From Pirellulaceae bacterium (GTDB lineage: Bacteria; Planctomycetota; Planctomycetia; Pirellulales; Pirellulaceae): a stretch of 45,958 bases of DNA. The DNA lies in the NCBI GenBank assembly GCA_024102795.1, contig JAGFJK010000002.1:1-45958 (forward strand), given 5' to 3'. Positions 1 to 7,641 of the stretch are shown piece after piece (position 1 is the first letter of the stretch; each line of letters opens with the position of its first letter). The notes beneath the pieces are model-generated. The model was not told the origin of the DNA, made no database searches, and worked only from the letters and a program-made list of their open reading frames with translations. The position numbers and the translations under genes are program-made.

Positions 1-258
1 GACGTGCGGGGCATCGTCGTCAGCCGCCAGCCGGCTGCCGCGGCGTGCCTGGCCAACCGCAGTCCGGTGCTGCGGGCCATCGCGGGCACCGACCCGCAAC
101 TGGTCCGCGAGGCGATTGCGTCGTGGGCGCCCAATGTCCTGGTATTGCCGGCGGGCGTCGAACGGCTCGCGGAGATCGTCGAACCCTTCCTGCAAGCCGG
201 CGGGCAGACTTGTCCACCGCCCTGGAAGTTGTGGTTCGACACGGCGGGAAGATCGTAG
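1..258 (+). CDS. RpiB/LacA/LacB-like protein, C-terminal part (5' end outside window)
   Basis: The frame is open from base 1, so only the last 85 codons are present and the true start lies upstream. The visible residues can be laid on the C-terminal half of RpiB/LacA/LacB sugar-phosphate isomerases: GIVVS...AACLANRSPVLRAI matches the usual GILIC...SIAANKVPGIRAA, and PNVLVL...EIVEPFL matches the usual ANVLcLG...EIVktFL. The alignment is from memory. The family's CGTGIG loop is replaced here by SRQPAA, so isomerase activity is doubtful. The stop lies 21 bp before the EutN gene, which places it in the BMC operon. It may be a degenerate isomerase-fold protein with a structural or regulatory role. 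The assignment is weak because half the protein is missing. Confidence 0.45.
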   Translation, partial: DVRGIVVSRQPAAAACLANRSPVLRAIAGTDPQLVREAIASWAPNVLVLPAGVERLAEIVEPFLQAGGQTCPPPWKLWFDTAGRS

Positions 259-279
259 CGAACAAACAGGAGCACGCAG

Positions 280-579
280 ATGCGGGTGGGTCGAATCATC
301 GGAACCGTGACGCTGAACCGCTGGCACCCCAGTTTTCAAGGCGCCCGGCTCAAGCTGGCCGCGCCCTTGTCGCTCGATCAGTTGCTCGGCAAGGATCCCG
401 GCGAGGGCGAATGCCTGGTGCTGTGGGATGAGCTGGGAGCGGGCATGGACAGTCTGGTGGCGATCAGCGACGGCGCCGAGGCGGCGCAGCCGTTCCGTCC
501 CGAAATCAAACCGGTGGATGCCTACAACGCGGCCATTCTGGATGAAGTCGAAATCAGCGACCCGGCCGAGGTCGAGTAG
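280..579 (+). CDS. EutN/CcmL-family BMC shell vertex protein (BMC-P)
   Basis: A 99-residue protein of the EutN/CcmL (Pfam EutN_CcmL) family, whose pentamers cap the vertices of microcompartment shells. The N-terminus MRVGRIIGTVTLNRWHPSF is the typical first strand, and GECLVLWDELGAGMDSLVAISDGAEA carries the usual GxGxxVLV..G..A pattern near residues 45-70. The length is normal for the family. An AGGAG Shine-Dalgarno 6 bp upstream fixes the start. It lies between the RpiB-like fragment and the class II aldolase. Planctomycete BMC operons usually encode several BMC-P paralogues plus BMC-H proteins, and the others would lie upstream of this window. Confidence 0.92.
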   Translation: MRVGRIIGTVTLNRWHPSFQGARLKLAAPLSLDQLLGKDPGEGECLVLWDELGAGMDSLVAISDGAEAAQPFRPEIKPVDAYNAAILDEVEISDPAEVE

Positions 580-624
580 TACACTTTCAACGAGTCCATC
601 CGTCTAGCGGAAGGTGGAAACAGC

Positions 625-1497
625 ATGCAGAACGTGCATCGCATCAAGCAGGATATCTGCGAAATTGGGCGGCGGCTGTACGCCAAGGGATTCGCCGCGG
701 CCAACGATGGCAACATCACGGTCCGAGTGGGCGACAATGAAGTGCTCTGCACCCCCACGCTGCACTCGAAGGGCTTTCTCAAACCCGACGACATCTCGAC
801 CGTCGACATGACGGGCAAGCAGATTGCCGGCCGCAAGCCGCGCAGCAGCGAGGCCCTGCTGCACCTGGAAATCTACAAGCAGCGCCCGGACGTGAAGAGC
901 GTCGTGCACTGCCATCCGCCGCATGCCACCGCGTTCGCCGTGGCTCGCGAGCCGATCCCGCAGTGCGTGCTGCCGGAAGTCGAGGTGTTTCTGGGCGACG
1001 TGCCGATCACGAAGTACGAGACGCCGGGCGGCCAGGCCTTTGCCGATACGATCCTGCCGTTCGTCGATAAGACCAACGTGATCATCCTGGCCAACCACGG
1101 CACGGTCAGCTACGGCGAGACGGTGGAGCGGGCGTACTGGTGGACCGAGATTCTGGACGCTTATTGCCGGATCCTGATGCTGGCCAAGTCGCTCGGCCGA
1201 GTGCACTACTTCAGCGAACCCAAGACGCGGGAACTGCTGGAGTTCAAGCAGCGGCTGGGGTTGAGCGATCCGCGATTGAGCGAGGAATACAAGGATTGCG
1301 ACATTTGCGCCAACGACATTTTCCGGGACAGTTGGCAGGCGTCGGGCGTGGAGCGAAAGGCGTTTGAACCGCCGCCCGCGATGGCCAAGTCGCAGACGGC
1401 CGCGGCGCCGCAGCCGGCCACCGGTGGCGACCAGGAGGCGTTGATCCGATTGATCACCGACCGCGTTGTCGCGGCCCTGTCCCGCGCCACCACGTAG
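625..1497 (+). CDS. class II (zinc) aldolase, L-fuculose/rhamnulose-phosphate type, BMC-targeted
   Basis: A 290-residue class II aldolase/adducin-family enzyme. Such enzymes split L-fuculose-1-phosphate or rhamnulose-1-phosphate into DHAP and L-lactaldehyde. The catalytic set is visible: Glu76 (SSE), zinc ligands His95 and His97 (HCH) and His158 (NHG). Its spacing is the same as E73/H92/H94/H155 of E. coli FucA. After the catalytic domain there is an Ala/Pro/Gln linker (about residues 246-268) and then an amphipathic helix, DQEALIRLITDRVVAALSRA. This is the classic layout of an encapsulation peptide that directs cargo into a BMC. A GGAAGGTGG ribosome site lies 8 bp before ATG. The TAG stop falls in a repeated-type hairpin. 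In the known planctomycete BMC model the lactaldehyde formed is processed inside the shell. Confidence 0.9.
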   Translation: MQNVHRIKQDICEIGRRLYAKGFAAANDGNITVRVGDNEVLCTPTLHSKGFLKPDDISTVDMTGKQIAGRKPRSSEALLHLEIYKQRPDVKSVVHCHPPHATAFAVAREPIPQCVLPEVEVFLGDVPITKYETPGGQAFADTILPFVDKTNVIILANHGTVSYGETVERAYWWTEILDAYCRILMLAKSLGRVHYFSEPKTRELLEFKQRLGLSDPRLSEEYKDCDICANDIFRDSWQASGVERKAFEPPPAMAKSQTAAAPQPATGGDQEALIRLITDRVVAALSRATT

Positions 1498-1517
1498 GAT
1501 GGGCTTCCAGCCCGTCC
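1497..1517 (+). repeat. hairpin repeat overlapping the aldolase stop codon
   Basis: GGATGGGCT-TCC-AGCCCGTCC forms a 9-bp stem (one G-T wobble) with a TCC loop. Its first G is the last base of the aldolase TAG stop. The arm-TCC-arm layout resembles the larger palindrome family elsewhere in the window, but the sequence differs. No T-tract follows, so it is not a classical terminator. It may protect the transcript's 3' end or be a dispersed genomic repeat. Confidence 0.6.
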
Positions 1518-1578
1518 CGCCAGTAAACTAGCGCGACCAAACCACGTAGCCCCCCATTCCCCAGGAGCCACAACAACT

Positions 1579-2514
1579 ATGAAAGTCAGCATCATCGGCG
1601 GTGGCGGGCTGGTCGGTTCCAGTGCCGCGTTTGCCCTGCAATGTGGCGGTGTCGTTCGCACGCTGGCCCTGCTGGACGTCAGCGCCGCGCTGGTGGAGGG
1701 CCAGGTGTTGGACCTGCTGCATGGCGGTCCGAGCACCGCGGACCAGGTGATCGAAGCGGGCGGCTACGAGCAGATAGCCGACAGTGACTTGATCTGTATC
1801 ACGGCCGGTTTGCGCCGCAAGCCGGACGAAAGCCGGCTGGACTTGATCAATCGCAACACGGACTTGTTCGTGTCGATCCTGGACCAGGTCAAGCAGGCCG
1901 GGCCGAAGAGCAGCGCGATCGTGCTGGTCGTTTCCAACCCGGTCGACATCCTGACCTACGTCGCGGCCCGCAAGCTGGATCTGCCCCCGGCGCAGGTGCT
2001 GGGCCTGGGCACTCAGTTGGATACGATCCGCTTCCGCAGCCTGATCGCGCGGGAATTGCAGGCCCCGCCCACGCAAGTGTCGGCGTTGATCCTGGGCGAG
2101 CATGGCGATAGCATGGTGCCGATCTGGTCCAGTGCTTCGCTGGGCGGTCTGCCGCTGGAAAAAGCGCCCGGCTGGTCGGCCAACCTGGGCGCTCAGATTT
2201 TCGACCGCACGAAGAAATCGGGGGCCGAGGTGATTGCCAAGAAGGGCGGCGCGGGTTTCGCCGTGGGGATTGCCATCCGCGACGTGATCCACTCGGTGGC
2301 CCTGGACCAGCGGCGGATCCTGCCCGTCTCGTCGGTGCAGGACGGCTGCTATGATGTCCGGGACGTGGCCCTGTCGGTGCCGACCGTGGTGGGGCGAGCG
2401 GGCGTGGTGGACCGGTTGGAGGTGGAACTGTGGCCCAAGGAGGTCCAGGGCATCCGCCGCAGCGGCAACGCCTTGCGGCAGACCCTGCAGACCGTCTTGC
2501 AGCGGATCAAATAG
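1579..2514 (+). CDS. lactate/malate dehydrogenase-family NAD-dependent oxidoreductase (BMC operon)
   Basis: A 311-residue member of the LDH/MDH superfamily. The Rossmann GGGGLVG loop is at residues 7-13. Catalytic residues by alignment are Arg86, Asp148, Arg151 and His175 (GEHGDS); the Asp-His spacing of 27 equals D168-H195 of LDH. The residue at the classic specificity position (LDH Gln102) is Arg80 in GLRRKP, as in malate dehydrogenases. In studied planctomycete BMCs this gene is proposed to recycle NADH by reducing lactaldehyde, so the true substrate is uncertain. A CAGGAG site precedes the ATG. The stop codon TAG is the second to fourth base of a palindromic repeat that begins immediately at the gene end. 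Confidence 0.85.
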   Translation: MKVSIIGGGGLVGSSAAFALQCGGVVRTLALLDVSAALVEGQVLDLLHGGPSTADQVIEAGGYEQIADSDLICITAGLRRKPDESRLDLINRNTDLFVSILDQVKQAGPKSSAIVLVVSNPVDILTYVAARKLDLPPAQVLGLGTQLDTIRFRSLIARELQAPPTQVSALILGEHGDSMVPIWSSASLGGLPLEKAPGWSANLGAQIFDRTKKSGAEVIAKKGGAGFAVGIAIRDVIHSVALDQRRILPVSSVQDGCYDVRDVALSVPTVVGRAGVVDRLEVELWPKEVQGIRRSGNALRQTLQTVLQRIK

Positions 2515-2700
2515 TCGCCTTTCGCTCCATTGTCGCCTTTCGCTCCGCGAAAGTAGCGTGATAGTCGCCTTTCGCTCCGCGAAAGTAGCGCTTTGTAGTA
2601 CAAACGTCCGTTGCTGGACAAATTCCCAAACGGGAGATTGGTACTCGGCGCTGCGTTACTTTCGCGGAGCGAAAGGCGACAATGCGAAGCGAAAGGCGCA
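2511..2700 (+). repeat. palindromic repeat cluster (REP/MITE-like) after the dehydrogenase
   Basis: There are three head-to-tail left-end copies: a truncated one at 2511-2528, one at 2529-2558 and one at 2561-2590. Each starts A-T-A/T-G-TCGCC and contains CTTTCGC-TCC-GCGAAAG followed by TAGCG. Next come about 56 bp of diverged core and the inverted right end at 2647-2683 (GCGCTGCGTTACTTTCGC...GGCGACAAT), then a right-end fragment at 2684-2700. The ends are inverted repeats of about 30 bp, as in non-autonomous hairpin elements. The cluster fills most of the space between the dehydrogenase and the CocE-type gene. Confidence 0.85.
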
Positions 2701-2754
2701 CAGCAGCTCCATTCAGTACTTCAACCCATCCAGTACAAAATCGAGTGACCGCCG

Positions 2755-4653
2755 ATGTCCAACCGTACGCCGCGCCGAGCCGTTTCCGTCTGCCTGCTGC
2801 TGCTCGTCGCCGGGCTTGCGACGCACCTGGCCCGCGACGGGCGCGCCCAGGGTCTGGAGTATGTCGGGGCCAACTATACCAAGTACGAGTATCGGATTCC
2901 GATGCGGGACGGGCAGCGGTTGTTTACGGCCGTGTATGTTCCCAAGGACACGTCGAAGACCTGGCCGCTGCTGATGACACGGACGCCCTACAGCGCCCGG
3001 CCGTACGGCGCGGACCAATATCGCTCGGACCTGGGCCCATCGGCTGAACTGGCAAAGGCGGGCTACATCTTCGTTTACCAGGATGTCCGCGGGCGGTGGA
3101 TGTCGGAGGGGGAGTTCGTCAACATGCGGCCGCATCGGGCGACCAAGAGCGGATCGCGGGAGATCGATGAGAGCAGCGACACGTTCGACACGATCGAGTG
3201 GCTGCTGGCGAACGTCCGCGGCCACAACGGGCGGGTCGGCATGTGGGGAATTTCCTATCCGGGATTCTACACGGCGGCGGGGATTGTCGGCGCGCATCCG
3301 GCACTCAAGGCCGCCTCGCCGCAGGCGCCGATCACCGACTGGTTTGTCGGCGACGACTGGCATCATAATGGAGCGTTCTTTCTGCCGCACATCTTCAATT
3401 TCATGGCCAAGTTCGGCCATGAGCGGCCGGAGCCGACCAGGAAGTTCGATCACCCGTTCGACCACGAAATGCAGGACGGCTACAAGTTTTTTCTGGAGTT
3501 GGGGCCGCTGCCGAACGCCGATGCGCGTTACTTCCACGGCAAGATTGCCTTCTGGAACGAAGCGCTGCGGCATGGGACCTACGACGAGTTCTGGCAGAGC
3601 CGCAATCTGCGCCCGCATTTGAAGAACATCCGTCCCGCGGTGATGACCGTGGGAGGCTGGTTCGACGCCGAGAACCTGTTCGGCGCGCTGGAAACGTACA
3701 AGCGGATCGAGGCGGCCAGTCCCCAGGCGGACAACACGCTGGTCATGGGGCCCTGGCGGCACGGCCAGTGGTCGCGCGACGCGGGCGAGTCGCTGGGGCA
3801 TGTGCGGTTCAACGCGAAGACGTCCGAGTTCTACCGCCAGAAAATCGAGCTTCCGTTCTTCGAGTATCACTTGAAGGGCGGAGACCAGGTGGCGCGCCCG
3901 GAAGCCTGGGTCTTCGAGACGGGCACCAACCAGTGGCGCCAATACGAGCGGTGGCCACCGAGCAACGCCGTGGGGAAGTCGTTGTTTCTGCGCGCGGGCC
4001 AGGCGCTGTCGTTCGAGCAGCCGGCCGCGGACGTCCAGGAGCCGGCGTTTGACGAATACGTCAGCGATCCGGCCAAACCGGTCCCGTTCATCGACTGGAT
4101 CGACATTGGCATGCCGGCCGAGTACATGGTGGCCGACCAGCGATTCGCCAGCCGGCGACCGGACGTGCTGGTCTATCAGACGGATGTCCTGCCGGAGGAT
4201 GTCACGCTGGCGGGGCCAATTGAGGCGGACCTGCACGTTTCGACCACGGGCACCGACAGCGACTGGGTTGTCAAGTTGATCGACGTGTACCCGGACGAAT
4301 ATCCGGACCCGGCACCCAATCCCGCCAACGTGCGGATGGGCGGGTTCCAGCAGTTGGTGCGCGGCGATGTGATGCGCGGCAAGTTCCGCCGCAGTTTCGA
4401 ACAGCCGGAGCCGTTTGTGCCGGGCGAGCCAACGAGTGTGCGCTTCACGCTGCCCGACGTGAATCACTGCTTCCGCTCTGGGCATCGGATCATGGTCCAG
4501 ATCCAAAGCACGTGGTTCCCGCTGGTGGATCGCAATCCGCAGAAGTTCGTCGACATCTACACCGCCAGCGAGTCGGACTTTCAGCGGGCCACGCAGCGGG
4601 TGTATCGTTCGGCCGAGCGGCCATCGCGGTTGCGGGTGCTGGTCGTGCCGTAG
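2755..4653 (+). CDS. secreted CocE/NonD-family (X-Pro dipeptidyl-peptidase S15-like) hydrolase
   Basis: A 632-residue alpha/beta hydrolase. Residues 1-32 form a Sec signal peptide (Arg-rich start, SVCLLLLVAGLA core, cleavage probably after GRAQ). The S15-type domain shows YRIPMRDGQRL and PLLMTRTPYS, the signature QDVRGRWMSEGEF, the nucleophile elbow GISYPG with Ser167, and the likely acid and base Asp304 (GGWFDAEN) and His336 (GPWRHGQW). The C-terminal third is the jelly-roll PepX_C domain, ending in a CFRSGHRIMVQIQSTWFP stretch typical of the family. Members hydrolyse esters or amides, such as cocaine esterase or glutaryl-7-ACA acylase, but many are annotated only by fold. The native substrate cannot be told from sequence. 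No clear ribosome site precedes the chosen ATG, but it gives a complete signal peptide. Confidence 0.88.
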   Translation: MSNRTPRRAVSVCLLLLVAGLATHLARDGRAQGLEYVGANYTKYEYRIPMRDGQRLFTAVYVPKDTSKTWPLLMTRTPYSARPYGADQYRSDLGPSAELAKAGYIFVYQDVRGRWMSEGEFVNMRPHRATKSGSREIDESSDTFDTIEWLLANVRGHNGRVGMWGISYPGFYTAAGIVGAHPALKAASPQAPITDWFVGDDWHHNGAFFLPHIFNFMAKFGHERPEPTRKFDHPFDHEMQDGYKFFLELGPLPNADARYFHGKIAFWNEALRHGTYDEFWQSRNLRPHLKNIRPAVMTVGGWFDAENLFGALETYKRIEAASPQADNTLVMGPWRHGQWSRDAGESLGHVRFNAKTSEFYRQKIELPFFEYHLKGGDQVARPEAWVFETGTNQWRQYERWPPSNAVGKSLFLRAGQALSFEQPAADVQEPAFDEYVSDPAKPVPFIDWIDIGMPAEYMVADQRFASRRPDVLVYQTDVLPEDVTLAGPIEADLHVSTTGTDSDWVVKLIDVYPDEYPDPAPNPANVRMGGFQQLVRGDVMRGKFRRSFEQPEPFVPGEPTSVRFTLPDVNHCFRSGHRIMVQIQSTWFPLVDRNPQKFVDIYTASESDFQRATQRVYRSAERPSRLRVLVVP

Positions 4654-4844
4654 GGCGGGACGGTATCCCCGAAATCTTCTCCGCTGATTCTCCGGTTCTT
4701 CGCTGGTCGCACCTGACGGGCGCAGTAAGCTGCCCCAGCCGGGGTCCTTGGCCAGGTGCTACAATGCGCATCGTTCGGCGCGGGTGCCGGCGCGGCGAGT
4801 TGCGTGGGGAATCAACGGGCTGCGAAGTTCAAGGAGAGTGGCCG

Positions 4845-6758
4845 ATGCGGGCGGGCACGGGCGAAGCTGGCAACGCGGAATCACGCTGGGCCGAGGCAGC
4901 TCGACGGCTGATTGACCGGCTGCAGCATCTGCGCGGGCAGATGCTGAGGCTGGAGGCGCTCTACGGCGACGAGCTGGCACAGTTGGCGGAGACGCAGCGG
5001 CCCAGCGCGCGGAACCTGCTGCACTACGTCGCTCTGCGGCGGAACGACATTCGGCCGCTGCAGGAGGAGCTGGTCGGCTGGGGGCTGTCGTCCCTGGGTC
5101 GTTGCGAGACGCACGTCTTGTCGAACCTCAACCTGGTGCTCGAAATCCTGATGCGGTTGTCGGGGCAGTCCGACGCTTCGTCGACGCTGCCCGAAGCGGA
5201 GCTGAATTTCCAGCGGGGCCGCGAGCTGCTGGACAGCCGCGCTCGGGACCTGTTCGGCCACCTGCCCGAGGACCGGGGGGCGCACATCATGGTCACGATG
5301 CCGGCCACGGCGGCCGAGGACTACGACCTGGTGCGCGACCTGCTGGCCAGCGGCATGAACTGCATGCGGATCAATTGCGCCCACGATGACGCAACGGCGT
5401 GGGCTGCGATGATCGACAACTTGCGGCGAGCGGAGCGGGAACTGAACCGGCCCTGCCGGGTGATGATGGATCTGGCCGGCCCCAAGCTGCGCACCGGGCC
5501 GATCGAGCCGGGTCCGAGTGTGGTGAAGTGGCAGCCACAGCGCGACCTGTACGGGCGAGTGATCCAACCGGCGCGGATCTGGATCTATCCGGCGGATCTG
5601 CCTTCGCCCCCGCCAGGACCCGCCTCTGCCGCCGTGCCGCTGGAAGGCGCCTGGCTGGAACGCGCCGAAGTGGGCGACCACTGGCGGCTGCGCGACGCGC
5701 GGGGCCGGCTGCGGCTGCTGCGAGTCGTCGATTGGACTCCGCGGGGCGTATGGGTCGAAACGCGGCGAACGGCGTTCGTCACCTCCCGCTCGCCGCTGCT
5801 GCCGGTGGAGGGGAAAGCGGCCGAGTCGGGTGCCGAAGAGCCGATCGGTCGGATCGGCCTCCTGCCGGCTCGCCAGCAGGCCATTCAACTCAAACCGGGC
5901 GACCAGCTTGTGGTGACTGACGATCGGCAACCGGGACGGCCCGCCCGCTACGACGATCGGGGCCAACTGTTGCAACCGGCCAGCATCGGCTGCACGCTGG
6001 CTTCCATCTTCGCCGACGTGCGACCCGGCGAACGCATGCTGTTCGACGACGGCAAGATCGCGGCGGAGATCGAGCAGGTTCATGCCGACCACCTGGTCGT
6101 CCGGATCAAGCGCGCCAGGCAGCAGGGCGCCTGGCTGGCGGCCGACAAGGGCATCAATCTGCCGGACAGCAAGTTGCGCCTGGCCGCGCTGACGGACAAG
6201 GACGCCCAGGACCTGGAGTTCATCGCCCGGCACGCCGACCTGGTGGCCTACTCGTTCGTGCGCCGCGCCGAGGACGTACAGCACCTGCAAGCGGAACTGG
6301 CCCGCTTGGGCAACGCGGGGCAAGGGATCGTGTTGAAGATCGAGAACCGGCAGGCCTGCGAGCGGCTGCCGGGCATCCTGCTGGCAGCGATGCGCAGCCC
6401 GGTGGCGGGCGTCATGATCGCTCGCGGCGACTTGATGATCGAATGCGGCTGGCAACGGATGGCCGAGTTGCAGGAGGAGATCCTGTGGATGTGCGAGGCG
6501 GCCCACATGCCGGTGATCTGGGCGACCCAGGTCTTGGAAGGGCTGGCCAAGCGGGGTTTGCCGTCGCGGGCCGAGGTGACCGATGCGGCGATGGGAGTGC
6601 GGGCCGAATGCGTGATGCTGAACAAGGGCCCGCACATCGTGGACGCGGTGCGGGTCCTGGACGACATTTTGAAGCGGATGCAGGATCACCAAGTGAAAAA
6701 GCGTCCGCTGCTGCGCCGCCTGCGGTTGGCCGACGACCTGCAGCCTCTGCCCGAATGA
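4845..6758 (+). CDS. divergent pyruvate-kinase-like protein with N-terminal helical extension
   Basis: A 637-residue protein. The start is set by AAGGAG at 4831-4836, although the frame stays open further upstream. Residues 1-146 are a helical, Arg/Leu-rich domain not found in classical pyruvate kinase. From residue 147 the PK barrel is clear: HIMVTMPATA, GMNCMRINCAHDD, MMDLAGPKLRTG, then a B-domain-like insert to about residue 440. After it come DKGINLPDSKL, the phosphoryl-transfer Lys498 and Glu500 (LKIENR), Asp529 (ARGDLM) and WATQVLEGL..GLPSRAEVTDAAM. The Ser of the normal NFSHG motif is Ala here, and the C-terminal regulatory domain of PykA/PykF is absent. The layout resembles the non-canonical pyruvate kinases annotated in some proteobacteria. 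Activity is plausible because the Lys/Glu/Asp set is kept, but it is unproven. Confidence 0.8.
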   Translation: MRAGTGEAGNAESRWAEAARRLIDRLQHLRGQMLRLEALYGDELAQLAETQRPSARNLLHYVALRRNDIRPLQEELVGWGLSSLGRCETHVLSNLNLVLEILMRLSGQSDASSTLPEAELNFQRGRELLDSRARDLFGHLPEDRGAHIMVTMPATAAEDYDLVRDLLASGMNCMRINCAHDDATAWAAMIDNLRRAERELNRPCRVMMDLAGPKLRTGPIEPGPSVVKWQPQRDLYGRVIQPARIWIYPADLPSPPPGPASAAVPLEGAWLERAEVGDHWRLRDARGRLRLLRVVDWTPRGVWVETRRTAFVTSRSPLLPVEGKAAESGAEEPIGRIGLLPARQQAIQLKPGDQLVVTDDRQPGRPARYDDRGQLLQPASIGCTLASIFADVRPGERMLFDDGKIAAEIEQVHADHLVVRIKRARQQGAWLAADKGINLPDSKLRLAALTDKDAQDLEFIARHADLVAYSFVRRAEDVQHLQAELARLGNAGQGIVLKIENRQACERLPGILLAAMRSPVAGVMIARGDLMIECGWQRMAELQEEILWMCEAAHMPVIWATQVLEGLAKRGLPSRAEVTDAAMGVRAECVMLNKGPHIVDAVRVLDDILKRMQDHQVKKRPLLRRLRLADDLQPLPE

Positions 6759-6845
6759 CCATCGGCTCGCCCCGCGCGGACGCTCGACCGCGGGCCTCCG
6801 CCGGACGGCATTCCCGCCGCGCGGCCGATCGCTTATGCTGAGCCG

Positions 6846-6870
6846 TTTCGCGAAACGAAGGGCGACGATG
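6846..6870 (+). repeat. degenerate copy of the palindromic repeat at the ABC ATPase start
   Basis: TTTCGCGAAACGAAGGGCGACGATG differs at four of 25 positions from the right end of the repeat family (TTTCGCGGAGCGAAAGGCGACTATG). It includes the perfect palindrome GTTTCGCGAAAC (6845-6856), the AAGGG that serves as ribosome site for the ATPase gene, and the ATG itself. An old repeat insertion seems to have been kept as a translation start region. Confidence 0.5.
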
Positions 6871-7641
6871 CCGGATCGTGATCAGACCCTGCCAGGCGGG
6901 GCCGAGGTGCAGCTTCAGGCGATGCGGGTGGGCTTGCGCTTCGGCCAACAGCCGCCCGTGCTGGAAGAAGTCGACTTTGCCCTGCGGGCCGGCGAATTCG
7001 CCTCGCTGGTCGGTCCGTCGGGGTGCGGCAAGACGTCGATCCTGCGGATGATTGCGGGCCTGGCGTCGCCCACCAGCGGAACGCTGCAAGTGACCGGTCG
7101 GCCGCGCACGGCATTCGTGTTTCAGGAACCGAACCTGTTGCCCTGGCGCAGCGTGGTCGAGAACATCCGCCTGCCGCTGGAATTGCTGGGCGTGCCGCGC
7201 GGCGAGCAGCCGGCAATCATCGAGCGGAGTCTGAGTTTGATCGGGCTGCGGCCCGCCGACCACCAGAAGTATCCGCGCATGTTGTCCGGCGGCATGCGGA
7301 TGCGCGTCTCGCTGGCTCGCGCGCTGGCCACGGCGCCGGAAATCCTGCTGCTGGACGAACCGTTCGCCGCTCTGGACGACATGCTCCGCCAGCAGTTGAA
7401 CGAGGAACTGCTGCGGATCTGGCAGCAGCAGGGCTGGTCCGCCCTGTTCGTGACGCATAACGTGTCGGAGGCCGTGTTCCTCAGCCGCCGGGTCTTGATC
7501 ATGCGGGCTCATCCGGGACAGATTGCCGAGGAGGTCGAGGTGCCGTTCCCCTATCCCCGCTCGCCCGATCTGCGCGGCGACGCCCACTTTGCCGAACTCT
7601 GCTCGTATGTCAGCCAACGCTTGCGGGCACTAGCCTCATGA
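6868..7641 (+). CDS. ABC transporter ATP-binding protein, nitrate/sulfonate/taurine type
   Basis: A 257-residue ATPase of the TauB/SsuB class that powers uptake through the neighbouring permease. Visible motifs are Walker A GPSGCGKTS, Q-loop FVFQEPNLLPW, signature LSGGMRMRVSLARAL (LSGGQ changed to LSGGM, common in this class), Walker B ILLLDEPFAALDD and H-loop FVTHNVSEA. I chose the ATG at 6868 because AAGGG lies 6 bp before it. A longer frame from 6835 would add 11 residues (MLSRFAKRRAT) with no ribosome site. The 3' end overlaps the permease start by 4 bp (ATGA), which implies translational coupling. It is the first gene of the three-gene importer. Confidence 0.93.
   Translation: MPDRDQTLPGGAEVQLQAMRVGLRFGQQPPVLEEVDFALRAGEFASLVGPSGCGKTSILRMIAGLASPTSGTLQVTGRPRTAFVFQEPNLLPWRSVVENIRLPLELLGVPRGEQPAIIERSLSLIGLRPADHQKYPRMLSGGMRMRVSLARALATAPEILLLDEPFAALDDMLRQQLNEELLRIWQQQGWSALFVTHNVSEAVFLSRRVLIMRAHPGQIAEEVEVPFPYPRSPDLRGDAHFAELCSYVSQRLRALAS

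Noticed and set aside
2713..4506. Long minus-strand frame opposite the CocE-type gene
   Set aside because: Arg/His-rich composition without motifs; a shadow of the high-GC coding strand.
4512..4844. Upstream extension of the pyruvate-kinase-like frame into the CocE gene
   Set aside because: It overlaps coding sequence of CocE, lacks a ribosome site, and AAGGAG fits the ATG at 4845.
4881..6692. 603-residue minus-strand frame opposite the pyruvate-kinase-like gene
   Set aside because: Same shadow effect; the plus-strand frame carries PK motifs and a ribosome site.
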